This document shows, one piece after another, positions 1 through 10,977 of a stretch of DNA of 64,000 bases; the first letter of the stretch is position 1; each line of letters opens with the position of its first letter. The notes under the pieces were generated by a model. That model did no database searches. It was not told the DNA's origin and was given only the letters and a program-made list of their open reading frames with translations. The position numbers were made by a program, and so were the translations under genes. Source of the DNA: Eucalyptus grandis (lineage: Eukaryota; Streptophyta; Magnoliopsida; Myrtales; Myrtaceae); NCBI RefSeq assembly GCF_016545825.1, contig NC_052616.1:55435623-55499622 (forward strand), read 5' to 3'.

Positions 1-880
1 ATTTATGAATTATGATGGTAAATTTAAATGAGTATTTCCGATTTATATATAGATGAAATGAAACAATACATAATTCATTCAACATGTATATTATATTGTG
101 ATTTTGGATTACAACTTTCTAGTATTGCTTTATATTGCATAGTAGCTAGTCGACCTACTTTGAAGAGATAAGCACTACTCACTAGACTATGGTCGCTTAT
201 CCCATTCCTTTTCAATCTTTTCAAGTTCCTCGGTTAGTGGCCAATAGGGCGAGAGTGTTATCAATGGAGGCTTTTGGGAGCTAGACTTTTTTATTATGGT
301 TTGAGGCTTCGTCCTTTGAGTTGAAGGACATCTAGATCATTGCCCTTGTCATTGCAGAACATGAGCTGTGATAGTGTGACTCAAGAGGACTTGAAATTCA
401 AAAACTCAGCTCAAATAAATTGAGTTTGTGACACTCGCCTTGAGTTTAAATGACCTAGTGAGTAAGAGCTTTTACTTTGATGAAATCTTAGAAGGCAAAA
501 CTTCACTTTCCTAAGGTTGATCACCAAAATTAAATCTCCGTACATAGGTTGAGTTTAACTCGAACTAGAGCTTAAGAGCTCGACTTTGAGCTTGAACTTT
601 AATTCTATGGTATGAAAAATACTAAAAACATATGTTACTCACACTCACAATATCCTGTACTTATTTTGATTTGAATAATTGTTATGGATATATGGAGGTG
701 CTTTTTCTTTCTTGTTTGGTATTGGAAATATAAACTTTGAGATTATGTAGATATGAAGGTTCTTGCATATTTGTTTAACAAGATTAAGGGTAATATTTAT
801 TCAACTGAACCCATAAGAAAACAAACTAATAGTATATTACGTCTTTCCAATAAATAAAAAAACCAAATATTAGAGTTTGG
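1..880. other. AT-rich intergenic sequence, nothing recognised
   Basis: No open frame, tRNA-like or terminal-repeat structure stands out. The segment precedes two copies of a CRK downstream flank, so it may belong to the 3' side of a CRK gene outside the window. That is inference from position only. Confidence 0.4.
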
Positions 881-1340
881 GTTGAAAATAGGTGATAAAT
901 CAGTTCAAATCATACTATACATAATCCCAGTGATTACAATCTTTGTATACTACTTAAGTAATATATTCAGCCATTTTTTTATGCATCAAACAACGTCCTT
1001 CTCTGATTTAGTCAAAGGCATGCCGTCATATACATATATGATCAATGCTAGAAGATTTATGACAAATTAATTTTTTTGAAACATAGCTCAAAGCAGTTCA
1101 AATTATACTCCTAGCAATTACTTTGTGTACTGCTCAAGCAATATATTGAGCCATTTTTTATGCATGAAACTTAAATCCTTTTCCAATTTAGTTAAATACA
1201 TACTGTTATATACATATATGCTCGATGCAAGGAGATTTGTGAAGAATTACCTTTTTAAGACATAGCTCGAAGCACTTAAATTGAGTATGAACCAAACCTT
1301 AGATCTCGAGTTCTAGAGAACAAATTCTCAATTATTTTAT
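881..1340 (+). repeat. Two tandem copies of the CRK 3'-flanking segment
   Basis: The stretches at about 890-1075 and 1085-1290 resemble each other: both contain a 'caat(a)tattgagcca/cagcca' block, a 'tttttatgcat' block, a phrase ending 'tagtcaaa/tagttaaa', and 'acatagctcaaag'. The same order of phrases follows the stop codons of CRK-B (about 49100-49260) and CRK-C (about 57400-57565). This marks the downstream end of another CRK duplication unit whose gene lies left of the window, with the flank itself duplicated once more. The continuation near 1285-1390 matches the sequence after 50218 and 61252. Confidence 0.6.
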
Positions 1341-1887
1341 CAATTTAAGTTTCTCTAGGCCTAGCAATTGGTCATACATTGAAAGGCATAGCTCGAAACA
1401 CATACAAAGCCAACCTCATTTACATTATAGATCCAATATGCTTTTTTGTTAACATAATCACGCTTTTTATAATGGTTAGACTGGAACTATACCAGGGTTA
1501 AAATGCAGGAAGATATAATTGAAAGGCAAATAAAAGATCTGAAAAGATAAAATTTCAAGACCTCCTGTTTTGATATCCTCCTAAATTGACAAATCAGAGT
1601 TTCAATGCGAAAGCATTATCCTTCATCTTCACTTGACCCAAGCAAAGCTAGCTTAGTAAAAACCCTTTTTTTTTTAAAAACAAAAAATGATAGCACTATC
1701 CAACAACTAAGATTGAAAAAGAAAATCTCCTAAAGATGGGATTAAAGTCCCAATCATATTAAGCAGCTTCTCCGCTAAGGTTTCGTGCACAGTGCACTGC
1801 ATCTTGATATATTAAAACAAGCAAAGCGACCTTCAAAAGACCAACAAGCCACAAAACAAGCACATTAAAAGGAAAGAAACTTGAGAG
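1341..1887. other. Intergenic sequence upstream of the RBR gene
   Basis: This is AT-rich with an A/T homopolymer near 1661-1685. It should hold the promoter of the RBR gene beginning at 1888, but I see no unambiguous TATA box at a sensible distance. Confidence 0.4.
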
Positions 1888-2078
1888 ATGGAGCAGCACT
1901 TTGATCTTCTCTCGCAAGATGATCTCTTCTTGTCATTATTGTTTGATGTTCCTCAAGTATCGGATTCTAAATATGCTAAAGAATTGCAGTTTCTGGAGTT
2001 TTTGGAAGTCTCCTGCGTGATGAATATGAATCCTTCGAAAAGAGATAGTGGGTCTTCCTCGTCTTTGGTGGTTGTGAC

Positions 2079-5000
2079 TGTCACGCCCCGAACCCTAGGC
2101 ATGCGAACATCCCTCGGCGGTCGACTAAATTGTGACGTTCCCAGGATGCGTCGCCGACCCATTCATTTTATACATATACAAAAGCGAACTAATAAACCCC
2201 AAACAACAATCAAACATAGGATAGAAAAGTAGGACAACCAATTTTCACAAAACATGCTTTATATACATATCAAGTTGGTCCTACCAGTTTATACACAAGT
2301 CTTGTTTCAAAAAGAAACTAGCAGGCCACCTACACACCAGACCCTTCTACCTTGGGCTCTGGGTTATCCACACTAGGGACTTGAAAATATTAAACCATGA
2401 TGAGGTGAGAAAATCTCAGCAAGTCAACACCCTAAACTCTGATCAGGACGAGAATTCACTCAGAGGCAGTCCTAAACATGCACCATTCAGATCTTACCTC
2501 GCCTTAGCACGTCCCTGCATATTAGTTCAACATATATGCAGCAAGCATAATCAATAACTGAAACACGTCATTTCATATATCAATCAATCACATGGGTCTT
2601 GATTATAAGGTAAAATCGTTATGACATGTCACATTCCATGCCACACAATTTTGCCCATAATCAGGCATGGCTATCTCAATCACTAAGGCATGTCCCAGTT
2701 ATACCACGACCAACTCAATAGTCGGCGGTCATCCGGCATAATCGGGCACCATCTCGCTTTATCTAGCACGGCAACGTCTATATCTAGACGGCATTCCCGA
2801 AGGAGCATTAGCCCAGCTTCCATTGCGACTAGCATTCGTTGTTAAGGGCATCCAAACTTAATCAGGCATCGCCTCCCCGACTTTCATTGAGTGACGGGTT
2901 CCGATAGCAATCACATGTACATCCAAACTTGGCCAAGAACATCGTACTTTGCACTCAAATACTTCCATTTCAAATAATGGACTTGGCCAATTTTCTTTGT
3001 ATTAAAAATTCCGGTAAAATAATTGTGTGTGGTCACACAGTCAAATCGAATCATAAAATGTGATACTCTCCCATTTCAAAATTTCACGATTTTATATAGT
3101 ACATAAAATATTTTTGGTATCAAAAACCGACACCCGATATTTTTCTAATTAAATGCCATAAAATCATATTTTTGTAATAATAATAAAAAAATTACCATCA
3201 AGCACTCAATTGCATAATTTAGCAATCAATTTCACAAATGAACACATCCACGACGATTAGTGTAAAATTCTGCAAAACAGCTATTCCATCACAATTTACG
3301 CCAATTATAATTAATTAAATAAATTACAATTAAATAAATAAATTGCGATTAATTAAACTGAAGTACTTAATTAACCTAACCATGTAGGTGCCCCATCAAG
3401 CAAGCCAACTCTTAGCTTCCAACATGTAGCCAAGAACCCCAAAAACCCCTTTTTAAAATTCACTTGGCACCTTTTTTTTGGTTCAAACTCTCCGAAATAA
3501 ATTCGTACGGGGTCCCGTATTTAAAATTAACCCGCCAAATTTTTCACACATCTAGCATAAAACCTCCTCGTTTTATTGAGCACATAAAACTTGGTGTCCA
3601 AACCTGACACCATATTTCTTTTCTAATTTCTTTTCCAACCACCCTATTTTGAAAACAAACCTTAGTAACCCCTCTTCTTTTTTTTTTTGTTCAAAACATT
3701 TAGAAAATAATTCATAGGTGCCCATGTACTCAAAATTAATCCGTCAAACTTTACATGCACATAGTTTAAAATCCCATTGTTTAATTGAGCAAATAAGTTT
3801 TGGTGTCCGGACCTGACACCTCATTTATTTTCTATTTAATAGTTCATAAGGTCACATTTTTGCAATAATGATAAACACCCAACATAGAGCAATCAACATC
3901 ATGATATCACACATAGGTTCTAAGCATGCCAAAAGTCAACCATATCACTAAATATATGTTATCCAACAAGCACGACACCAAGAACAACAACAAAATCACA
4001 ACCGGTAGAAACTAGGCCACTCGCGCGTCTCCAAGTTTAAATCTAGAAACATAACAAAAAAAAAAAAAATCAGAAAATTATCAAATTTGAATATGTTATA
4101 AAAGAAACTTAAAAGAAAATTTTTTGTGAAGATATCTTGACCCAGATATTTCTATATTAAGAGAATTAAATCGCTCAAACCGTTACAAAAACTGTGACCG
4201 TGTCTAGAATTTCTACTTTCCAAAATCAGTTTTGTTTGAAGTCCAAAACGTATCCATTTGATATTAAATTTGACTATATTAAACTAAAAGATGTGATGGA
4301 CAACTTTTGTGAAGGAACTCTTTCAAAATTCGAACCCTAAGAGTTGATAAAAATCCATTGAACACCGAAAGGTCATTGGTTCCAGCATAATCCGAGATTC
4401 TATTTTGCAAATAATGAAGCTGAAATCTCATTCTTTTAAATCCCTAAAATCTTGAGTAAAATATATGTCATAGTTGAAGATGTCTAAAACATTTGTCAAG
4501 AAGGAAGCAACCTCAAAATTGTAGCATATTTTTCCCCACAAAAATGGCAAATGGCGAGGGTCCAATAACCGGATCCGAATTTAAGCTAATCCAACTTAAT
4601 TAAAACTAATCCTTCTTAGCACTAATCTTTCTTAGCACTACTATAACCATGCTAATTAACACTAATATAATCTCTTAAGCACAATTAACAACCTAATTAA
4701 CAACCTAATCAAGGATTAGGGAGTTAACTCACTGGAATTCAATGGTGGCAGGCTCACGGCGACGGCAACACGACGGCAGCGAGAACTCGAGACTACCGTG
4801 TCTCCAATGGAGGCTCGACGGAGGCTATGATGGCCTCTCAAGCTCTCGTCCAAGGCTGGTTCGGCTTGGCTGAGCTTGCCAGGCGAGCTGGACAGGTGCG
4901 GCTGTGAGGTTGGGACGGTGCTGGTGGTGCGGTGGAGTGGGCTAAGCTATTGATTGGAACGGACATCGCTCGGCTGTGGTGTTGGGCTGCTCTGGTGGTA

Positions 5001-6124
5001 AAGAAAAAGGGAAATGCAGGGCTGGTTTGTTGGCGTGAGGAGGGGAGGAGACTTGGTGGATGAAAATGGCGTGAAGGATGCTACTAGGATGGGCGAATGG
5101 TGGGTCGAGTCCTGGCATGAGTGGAGTGGCAAAACAAAAAGAAAGGGGATCCGCTGAAGGGAAGGGGATCAATGAAAGCAAAGAAAGAAGAGAGAGATGA
5201 GGGAGGAAGGGGTTGCTTCGGCGGGGAGGGAGGGAGGGGGAGAAAGGATTTGAGCTTGAGAGAGAGAGTGAGGAGGGAGGAGAAAGTCAAGCCAAGCAAA
5301 GACTTTAAGGGTAAATATCTCTATTTTCATCATCACTATGCCACACAAGTCTTCATGCTTCATCTTCTTTGTCCCCCAAGGTCAAAAACCCACCCAATGG
5401 CTATTTTTCTCCCATTTCTTCACAAAGTCTTTATGGTGGCCAAAAGTCCCCTTAGAGCAATCCATACGAATTTCTCCTATTTCTTTTGTCCAAAATTGAT
5501 TTTTCCGCAAAATTTCAAGCTTGATGAAATTTCTTTGAAAGATGAGACGACGTTCTTAAAATAAATCGTGACACGCTCGAACGTTTGATTCATGAAACCG
5601 AGTTCAATTTCGTGGTTAAAATCGACCGAACGTGATTTTAGTGCGACCCAACCTACCGGGTAGCTCTTAGGGATTTTATCGCGTTTGACCTGTGATCGAT
5701 AATTTTCAATCCACGTTTATGAATCTCCGACTCGTCGGCGATTCTCGATTGTCGTAAAAATCTCAAGGTTTCAATTACAGGTACCGAGTACAGAATCAAC
5801 AGAAAATTGGGTTAGTGCCATTCGACACGAATTTTGCGATCAGGTGGAATCATCCACCATTCAATTGCGCATTTCCGTCAAATCGACCTATATCCGATCA
5901 TTAATTGATTATAACGGTATCGTATTGACCCTTGTTGATTATCACAGTTGAGTGATCGATTCCCAATCGGATTCTCAAGTATGCTGCGTTTATATCCCTT
6001 AACGGCTTCACCTAATAGGTTAGTTAACTCAAGAGTGATCAGCTTTGAGAAAAATGGCCATAGACGTGTCGACAAAAAGCCCATTTCATATTATCGAAAC
6101 GAGATCGAAATTCAGGATGTCATA
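2079..6124. mobile_element. Solo LTR (about 4.0 kb, TGTCACGCCCC type, probably Ty3/gypsy) inside RBR exon 1
   Basis: The element starts TGTCACGCCCCGAACC and ends about ...GGATGTCATA. It is flanked by gtgac (2074-2078) and gtgat (6125-6129), a 5-bp target duplication with one mismatch. Removing element plus one duplicate restores an uninterrupted RBR frame, which independently fixes the boundaries. A second, partial copy (24250-24906) ends with the same ...GATGTTATA, supporting the 3' end despite its non-canonical TA. There is no gag or pol, so it looks like a solo LTR left by recombination. A GC-rich purine block at 4740-5300 gives open frames that I regard as non-coding. The chromovirus (Tekay/Del-like) guess comes only from the start sequence. 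Confidence 0.75.
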
Positions 6125-6271
6125 GTGATTGAGGCAAACCCACACATAAGTCAAATGAAAATCATAGATCTAGTTGAGATAGGCGTTCAAAAAGATGGTG
6201 GTGAGTCATCAGAGAGCTTATGCGAGATTTGCACAGAAATAAAAGAGGCCAAAGAGATGTTCAGGATCGGG
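6125..6271 (+). pseudogene. RBR exon 1, second half with RING1 start
   Basis: This begins at the duplicated target site and encodes IEANPHISQMK..., then an acidic serine-rich stretch, then SLCEICTEIKEAKEMFRI with the first two RING1 cysteines as C-x2-C. The next residues (near SHT) might still match the RING1 histidine region, but the expected C-H-x-x-C pattern fades. The exon therefore either ends here or is cut by a second insertion. Confidence 0.7.
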
Positions 6272-7499
6272 ACCGTGTATTCTCACACCCTTCTCTCTCT
6301 CTGCCTAAGTAGGCATGTGGAGAGCAGAGTCCTGTACAGTGTCACTGTTAGCTGTATGACTTAAAGCAACTATGTAATAGTTACATATCAAGGATTATTT
6401 ACTGGCAAATAAGTTTTTTCATTCATTGTCCAATTTATATGAATGAAGTCCATAAGATCAACTATGATCGAACCTATTCTTAAGGTGTTAAGAATATGTG
6501 TGACAAGTTACAGTTATGTGAATCTTTAAACAGTTCTTGGTTGATGGATCATTGAGAGGTTATTAATGATCATGTTGAGACCGATGTGTTCTCAAGTTTC
6601 ACCATTTAGTATAGAATACTTGAGGGGATGATGAGTCACATGTCATTAGGTATTATGATATCTGAGTTAGAACACAGGTGCTTGTCTTGGGCAAGTTCAC
6701 TAAACGTGACATACATAGAACGATTGGCGACATAGAAGCTTTTAGTGGAGTCAATGTCTGATGGTTCATGCTTTGGTTAGGTGTAAGATCCTTAAACCTG
6801 AGGCACAATGTTGACTTGTATGTTGGATGGCTATGGTTCACAAATGTGCATATTGACGCTTCGTCGAACCATCTCTGTACTTTGTGGTTATAGTTTGTTC
6901 ACATACGAAGGCACATGTGTCCGCAATATTGAATCTATCTTCTTGTTATATATGGATATATAAGATTGATGTCCTATGCGATCTAATCGTGACGGTGTAT
7001 TGAAATCTTCGGCTAGGGTTATAATCGAGAATCAATCGTTCATATCTCGAAGAAATACATGTCAATTAGATTTGGGCATATGATCAAATTAGTGGCTTGA
7101 CCAATAGTTTCATGGCCTTTATTTGATCGGGACATGGTGAGATAGAAGGATTGAATTACACGGTCGCCAAAGCCGATAGGTTCATTATGTTTTGAAAATA
7201 TTTCTCACTATCGGGGTAGCCATGATATATTGCTAGATGTCACTCATGGTTTGCAGGAATAGGAGATTAATTTGGACAATTAGTTCTCTTGGTTGTGCTA
7301 ATGTGTTAATTCAAGTTCTGCTGCTAGCTCAGCAATAAACCTAGAGATGTCACACACCATAACCAATTAGAATGACATTTGAATGAGAGAGAGTATTCCA
7401 AATGTGTTTGGAATTGAGCCAATTTGATTGAGTTGGGTTAGAAATAAAAGTTCTGATGAAGGGGCTTTAGAGTTTACAAAGTCTGAAGTGGGTTTTAAA

Positions 7500-7990
7500 C
7501 TCTACGGCTGAATCAAAGATCTTAAGCGTGTTCAGAGTTAGTGACCGAATTAATAATCTAAACTGAGTTTAGAATTAATAGCTGCATTAATGATCTAAAG
7601 TGAGTTTAGAATTAATCGCATCATTAATGATCTAAAGTGATTTTAGAATCAATAGCTAAATTAAAGATCCAAAACGGTTATAAATTTAATAGTCACATTA
7701 AGTTCTGAAACGGTTTTAGAACTTAAGGGTCACATTAATGATTTGAAACGGTTTCAAAATAAATGAACAATTTAATGATCTAAAACGGTTTTAGGTTTAA
7801 ATGACCAATTAATGTTCTAAATAGTTTCAGTAGTAACAGTCAAAGTAAATATTTGTAACAGTTACAAAGTTAATACCCAGAATAAAAACTTGTAATAGTC
7901 ACAAATAAACGTCTAGAATAATGCTCTATAACAGATTCTGAGAGTTAATGTCCGAATTAGTGTTTGTAACGGTATCGAACTTACGTCTGT
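7500..7990. repeat. Degenerate tandem repeat, about 45-60 bp units
   Basis: The phrases 'taatgatctaaagtgagttt' and 'gatctaaaacggttttag' return about every 45-60 bases with drift, each followed by 'attaat' or 'aaatgaccaatt'. At least eight units can be followed. This is typical of internal repeats in a long LTR or of a degraded minisatellite. Confidence 0.6.
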
Positions 7991-8280
7991 CAGGAGTTAG
8001 GCCGAATTAATTTTAAATTGGTTTAGAGTTAATGCGCCGATTTAAATGTGATTCGCATTGGCTATAAAAGGTAATACATAGAGCAAATCGCCGAATGATG
8101 GATGATTGATAATTGACAATCGATAATTGAGAGTGTTGATGTTGATCAACAAAATCACTCACACGAGAGCAATTGCTAGCACAATTGTGGTTGTGAGATC
8201 TTTCAACATCTCTCTTCTATTCAACATGAAAATTGATGTGTCTGAACTACATGCTTGACACTTGTGGGGCTGGATCTGAA

Positions 8281-8605
8281 GAATGTTATAGCCTGCAAAG
8301 AGATTAGACGTTCTGAAGAACGTTAGAACTAGTATTATCGGAAGGCATCAGACATTGATGGTCAAGAGTCCAAGAATGTTAGAACTGGTTTTACCAGAAG
8401 GTGTTAGACGCTTGTGGTTAGAGTCTAAAGAACGTCAGAACCATTGATGTGAGGACATTGAACGTTTGTGCTTAGAAGAACCGGTGTTAACAGAAGGCGT
8501 CAGACGTTCGTGGTCAGAGTCTAAAGAATGTCAGAACCATTGCTACGAGGACATCAGACATTCGTGCTCAGAACCCGAAGAATGTCAAAACCAAATTTGA
8601 AGCAT
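8281..8605. repeat. Tandem repeat built on 'gaatgtcagaacc' and 'gacgttcgtg(g/c)tcag'
   Basis: Four to five units alternate 'gaa(c/t)gt(t/c)agaac' with 'ggcgtcagacgttcgtggtcagag'. Spacing is irregular at roughly 55-90 bases. The array sits just before the LTR-like end near 8718. Confidence 0.6.
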
Positions 8606-8776
8606 AATACAAGGTTAATATGATTAGCCCATTTAGCTCTTCTATGTATTTTTGTTAAAATGCACTAAAAATGCTTTGGAAACACGTGTATGAGCGTTTT
8701 TACTTCCGCTCCCATCAAACTTTGATTTTAATTTACTTATGTACATATGCTTCGTTTATCGAAACAAACACCAACA

Positions 8777-9139
8777 CTCACCACCATCAAATGCCCAAGA
8801 TTGGAGTGCAAGGGTGTCCTACAGATTAATTTTTGCAGGCAAATCCTCCCTGAGAATGTTCTCTACATCGGGCAGAAATCGCTGTGCGAGGCAATGTTTC
8901 TCGACTCGCAGAAGTTCTATCGCCCTTTCCAGAACCGCTCAGCCCTTTTGATCATGGACTATGATGATGGGCAGGTGATTAGAGAGAGTGAGCGCCCATA
9001 TTGCCATAGGTTGTTGTGCGCCGAGTGTTCCGTGCCGTGGCACGCTGGCGTGTCACGCGAGGAGTTTCAGTCACTGAATGAAGATGAGAGAGGGATTGAG
9101 GATCTCATTGTGAGGGAGCTTGCAAAGGAGAGGAAATGA
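8777..9139 (+). pseudogene. RBR IBR-domain exon with cysteine losses and a stop
   Basis: The frame reads IKCPRLECKGVLQINFCRQILPENV and later VPWHAGV...EEFQSLNEDERG, the classic plant RBR IBR region. In related proteins, as I know the family, the phrase FY-C-PF-x2-C-SALL carries two zinc ligands. Here both are arginine (FYRPFQNRSALL), and SE-C-P is SERP. The frame stops at TGA 9137-9139 where KW is expected. The following bases still resemble RCPxCKFYVER in a shifted frame. Confidence 0.75.
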
Positions 9140-9881
9140 GAAAGATGCCCCAATGCAAATTTATGTGGAGAGGATTTAGGGCTGTGCTCACATCATTTGC
9201 AGTTTCGCGATACGTTCCCTGAAAAGATTTACTTGTTAGCAAATCATTTATCAAGCCAAATCAAGAAGCTTGACACATTACAGCTTCTTTGTTGAGATCC
9301 TATAGATGTCGCAGAGACGTTGCTTGTGTGTAGTTGGCGAAACAGATTTTATAGGGAATCTTCCATTTTTACAAAAGAATTGTCATCGATTGTGGGTTTC
9401 AAAATTCAAATGACATAAAAGGCAGATGAGCTCTTGTTAATGTAATTCAAGTACAAGGTCTCAGCTTTATTCATCAAATTTTAATGGTTAAAATACGCTT
9501 GAATTCAGTGTGAAATCTGCTTGACTAGGCGGTGGTCAGTATGTAGTTTGATAATTAAGCATAGGACGTTTCATAAATCATCAAGCCTTATCAGTGATAT
9601 TCAAAACTACACTATCTTTATATAAGTAGCACTGTGGCCACTTTGCTTAATTCTGTCACTGGCTGGTATTGAAGATCCTGCTGGTTAGTGTTTTATTATT
9701 AATCCTTCGGCAAAGTTAGTGGTACCTGAGTTTGCGAATGTTCAATTATTCATTATTTTCTACTTTTTGTGAGCTTTGTTGTTGTTCCTTGGTGTCTTGC
9801 AATTGCAGGTGCCAGGTTCAGTTTTGCTATGGATGTGGATCAGAATGGACTGATACTCATGGTGGTTGCACAAGAAACTAA

Positions 9882-10167
9882 GGAGCAAAGGCACAGGAAA
9901 GAAGGCCTAACCATGTAGTACGATTAGCTGCATCTGAAGTTATCCTTGATAAGAACTTGTGGTACAGTGCAGAAGCGATGGGATCGATGCTTTTGGTGAA
10001 GCAACATTTAATACATGGATTAAACCTGCTCTACGTTGTTTTTCCTGTGTTGTTCTTGTTTGAGCTTCTGGTCACCTGTCGATCTTCTTTTCGAGAATAT
10101 CACTGAAAGATCATTCAATACAAGTCATCGTGACAAATATTGATTCATTTATCAGTGGGTGTGTCAA
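9882..10167. other. RBR 3' region upstream of the SINE
   Basis: This follows the TAA at 9879-9881 and looks like a former 3' UTR. It ends in the target sequence atcagtgggtgtgtcaa (10151-10167) of the SINE insertion. Confidence 0.5.
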
Positions 10168-10374
10168 CCACTGGGGGTTCGCCCCAGTGGCCACCCTTCC
10201 AACATGGAAGGGGGAGGTGAGGGGTTCAAATCCCCACCTTCTCAGGGGGGATGGGGATAGGGACGCGTAAGTTTGAGAGTGGGTTGCGACTCCCACGCCC
10301 TGCAAGAGGCAGGGCACAAGTCCGCAAGTGAGTATAGAGTAGGAATAGAGTAGGACTGACCAAAAAAAAAAAAA
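10168..10374 (+). mobile_element. tRNA-derived SINE with perfect target-site duplication
   Basis: The element is about 207 bp. It has an RNA polymerase III B-box match GGTTCAAATCC at 10223-10233, an A-box-like 5' region in the first 40 bases, and a tail of 13 A (10362-10374). The sequence tcagtgggtgtgtcaa occurs directly before (10152-10167) and directly after (10375-10390) the element. That is a 16-bp duplication and makes the insertion call secure. It lies just past the RBR pseudogene. Confidence 0.9.
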
Positions 10375-10390
10375 TCAGTGGGTGTGTCAA

Positions 10391-10972
10391 TTCCATAAGA
10401 TTCTAGCATACTTTTCTATTTCAATCTTGTTATACTATTGAGAGTTTATTTTGCTGCTTAAATGTTTCTATAAACACAAAGTAGAATCATTTACTTTTCC
10501 ATGAAGCAATCGAAGTAACTGAGAGTATGAACACTTCGCTGATGTTCCTAAGATCTACAATTGCATCTGAGTAATGACAAGAACCGTGCTCTCTACAAAA
10601 CGTTTAGATTTTTTTTCCCATTTGTCGGTGTTTGAACAATGGTCTTTCCGGCCCCATCTCCAATGTCTCGTCTCCAATATACATTGTTTGTATTGGTTTT
10701 TTGTTTTTTACTCACTGATCGAAAATACTCTTTTGCATTAACTAAAATGTTTTCAAGAAAATAGATTCCGGACTACCTTTTGTTGACTACTTGGCAAAAA
10801 ATTACTTTCTTGACTACGATGTACGAAGTCACACTGGTAATTGCTTATGCCTCCTCTTTTCACCAAGTCAAATTGCATCGTATTGCAATATCTGAAGACC
10901 AAAGTAGACCAGAAAGAGCATCAGTTAGATAGGTTTGCATTCTGCCCCAATCTCAGAAGAACAATTTTACTG
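10391..10972. other. Intergenic sequence, nothing recognised
   Basis: No gene or repeat signature is visible between the SINE and the target site of the next solo LTR. Confidence 0.4.
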
Positions 10973-10977
10973 ATAGT

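Larger units (their letters stand above)
6272..8776. other. Probable second insertion or long intron of the RBR gene, LTR-like
   Basis: There is no coding similarity. The 3' part has a TATAAAAGG-like box near 8063-8071, a long leader-like stretch and tandem repeats. It closes near 8690-8718 with 'acttccgctcccatca', which is like the end of some plant copia LTRs. That suggests a long LTR inserted near the RING1/IBR intron. No matching target duplication was found, so this stays tentative. Confidence 0.35.
1888..9881 (+). pseudogene. RBR-type (RING1-IBR-RING2) E3 ubiquitin ligase pseudogene, broken by insertions
   Basis: Pieces of one plant RBR ligase occur in order. The N-terminus is 1888-2078 (phrase SDSKYAKELQFLEFL). 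After an inserted solo LTR, the coding frame resumes at 6125 and reaches the start of RING1 (SLCEICTEIKEAKEMFRI, about 6210-6265). The IBR region is at about 8777-9139. The RING2 tail (FCYGCGSEWTDTHGGC) is in an exon 9809-9881 that follows a clear 'ttgcag' acceptor and ends in TAA. RBR ligases take ubiquitin from an E2 onto a RING2 cysteine and then onto substrate. Here an LTR interrupts exon 1, TGG has become TGA at 9137-9139, indels follow at once, and several IBR zinc-ligand cysteines are arginine. The gene is dead. The family call rests on motif recognition, and the exact intron borders around 6271-8777 and 9200-9808 are not resolved. Confidence 0.75.

Noticed and set aside
4942..5564. Overlapping frames on both strands in a purine-rich stretch
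   Set aside because: They lie within the solo LTR and show no recognisable protein. The plus frame is a Glu/Arg/Lys/Gly-rich run from low complexity.
5948..6364. Single 138-codon frame as an independent gene
   Set aside because: Its first half is LTR sequence and its second half is RBR exon 1. It is a fusion created by the insertion.
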